Source: Hetaerina americana (Eukaryota; Arthropoda; Insecta; Odonata; Calopterygidae). From it: a stretch of 64,000 nt of DNA. Position 1 is the first letter of the stretch. Each line of letters opens with the position of its first letter. Below are positions 63,484-64,000 of the stretch, in pieces. The position numbers and the translations under genes are program-made. The notes under the pieces were generated by a model. That model was not told the DNA's origin, searched no databases, and saw nothing but the letters and a program-made list of their open reading frames with translations. The stretch spans positions 1,367,245 to 1,431,244 of the forward strand of contig JAKTNV010000076.1 in the NCBI GenBank assembly GCA_022747635.1. Reading direction: 5' to 3'.

Positions 63484-64000
63484 AAAAGCACAATTGATAG
63501 GTTGTTTTATGGCTTAGTTTGTTTTGTAAAATGGTGCTTAAATGTTTGCACAGAACAGCATTCATAAATTATAAATAATGATGTATTTTAATACAACTTG
63601 AATTCCATTACCAGGTACCTCAATTCATAAGAAGGGTATGAACACCAACTTGAGAGAAAGTATTTTGCTGTTGTGTTTTAATCTTTAGCTGATTAAAATG
63701 TATAATGATAAAACAGTGCAATTTGACAAATATACAAGTGTCTACAAATTGAATTTCTTTTATGAAAGACAACTGATGTTAACCAGTTTGTAGTTTAAAA
63801 GAGAAAGGAGTAGCATTCAGGAACTCTCACTTGGAGAATTTAGGACCAAAGTCTTCATAATGCAATTTGAAAATCAAGCATGAAAGTCGATCTCACTGGT
63901 TGGATAAAAATGGCATTATGGTGATCACTATTCTACTGTCATATTATAGCGTATAAATTGTTTCTTATTGATGTTTCTTTCATCATTCATGTATGTATCT
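63484..64000 (+). other. GATAD1: GATAD1 3' UTR and flank (extent unknown)
   Basis: AT-rich and CpG-poor like intron 3. There is no AATAAA; the variant ATTAAA at 63692-63697 is the best polyadenylation signal candidate, so the transcript may also extend beyond the window. Confidence 0.5.

Noticed and set aside
1..64000. CRISPR arrays, operons, ribosome binding sites or prokaryotic genes
   Set aside because: Sequence is clearly eukaryotic nuclear DNA; the short tandem repeats present have no spacer structure.

Overview
The window looks like nuclear DNA of an arthropod, most likely an insect. It is AT-rich and mostly non-coding, with TA and CA microsatellites, mariner DNA transposons, one LINE clade in several states of decay, and tRNA-like SINE remnants. 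Only one host protein-coding gene can be recognised. It lies at the right edge on the plus strand: a four-exon orthologue of GATAD1 (GATA zinc finger domain-containing 1), coding exons 58981-59280, 59372-59431, 59706-59892 and 63305-63483. The species cannot be named from what is visible.

Layout. 1-10.8 kb is non-coding, with a few tRNA-like or SINE-like scars and a decayed LINE fragment on the minus strand (about 8600-9080). 10875-12191 is a structurally complete mariner with 30-bp terminal inverted repeats, a TA duplication and an uninterrupted 349-aa DD34D transposase. 12.2-20.8 kb is non-coding and includes a G-rich polypurine block (15.6-16.4 kb). 20790-22340 is an old LINE on the minus strand, still recognisable along its reverse transcriptase. 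27515-27975 is a mariner relic whose internal deletion removed two of the three catalytic aspartates. 29020-29570 is a very CpG-dense block that could be a promoter. 41.1-41.5 kb holds a compound microsatellite and another LINE 3' scrap. 49038-51570 is a young, 5'-truncated LINE with a TAA-type tail and matching 7-8 bp flanks. Its reading frame is broken only by four single-base shifts, each at a homopolymer. 51.6-58.9 kb has no recognisable gene apart from a GC-rich block near 52.6-53.1 kb.

Two observations go beyond the gene list. CpG dinucleotides are almost absent from GATAD1 intron 3 (3 in 60601-61500), while non-genic DNA (about 30 in 13021-13920) and the gene's upstream flank (about 24 in 58021-58920) have many. 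This looks like the footprint of germline gene-body methylation and it places the rest of the window outside methylated gene bodies. Inside that depleted intron, about 61.81-62.44 kb is again CpG-normal, as a later insertion would be. I found no clearly new system; the strongest leads are the CpG boundary, the homopolymer-only lesions in the LINE, and the intact mariner.
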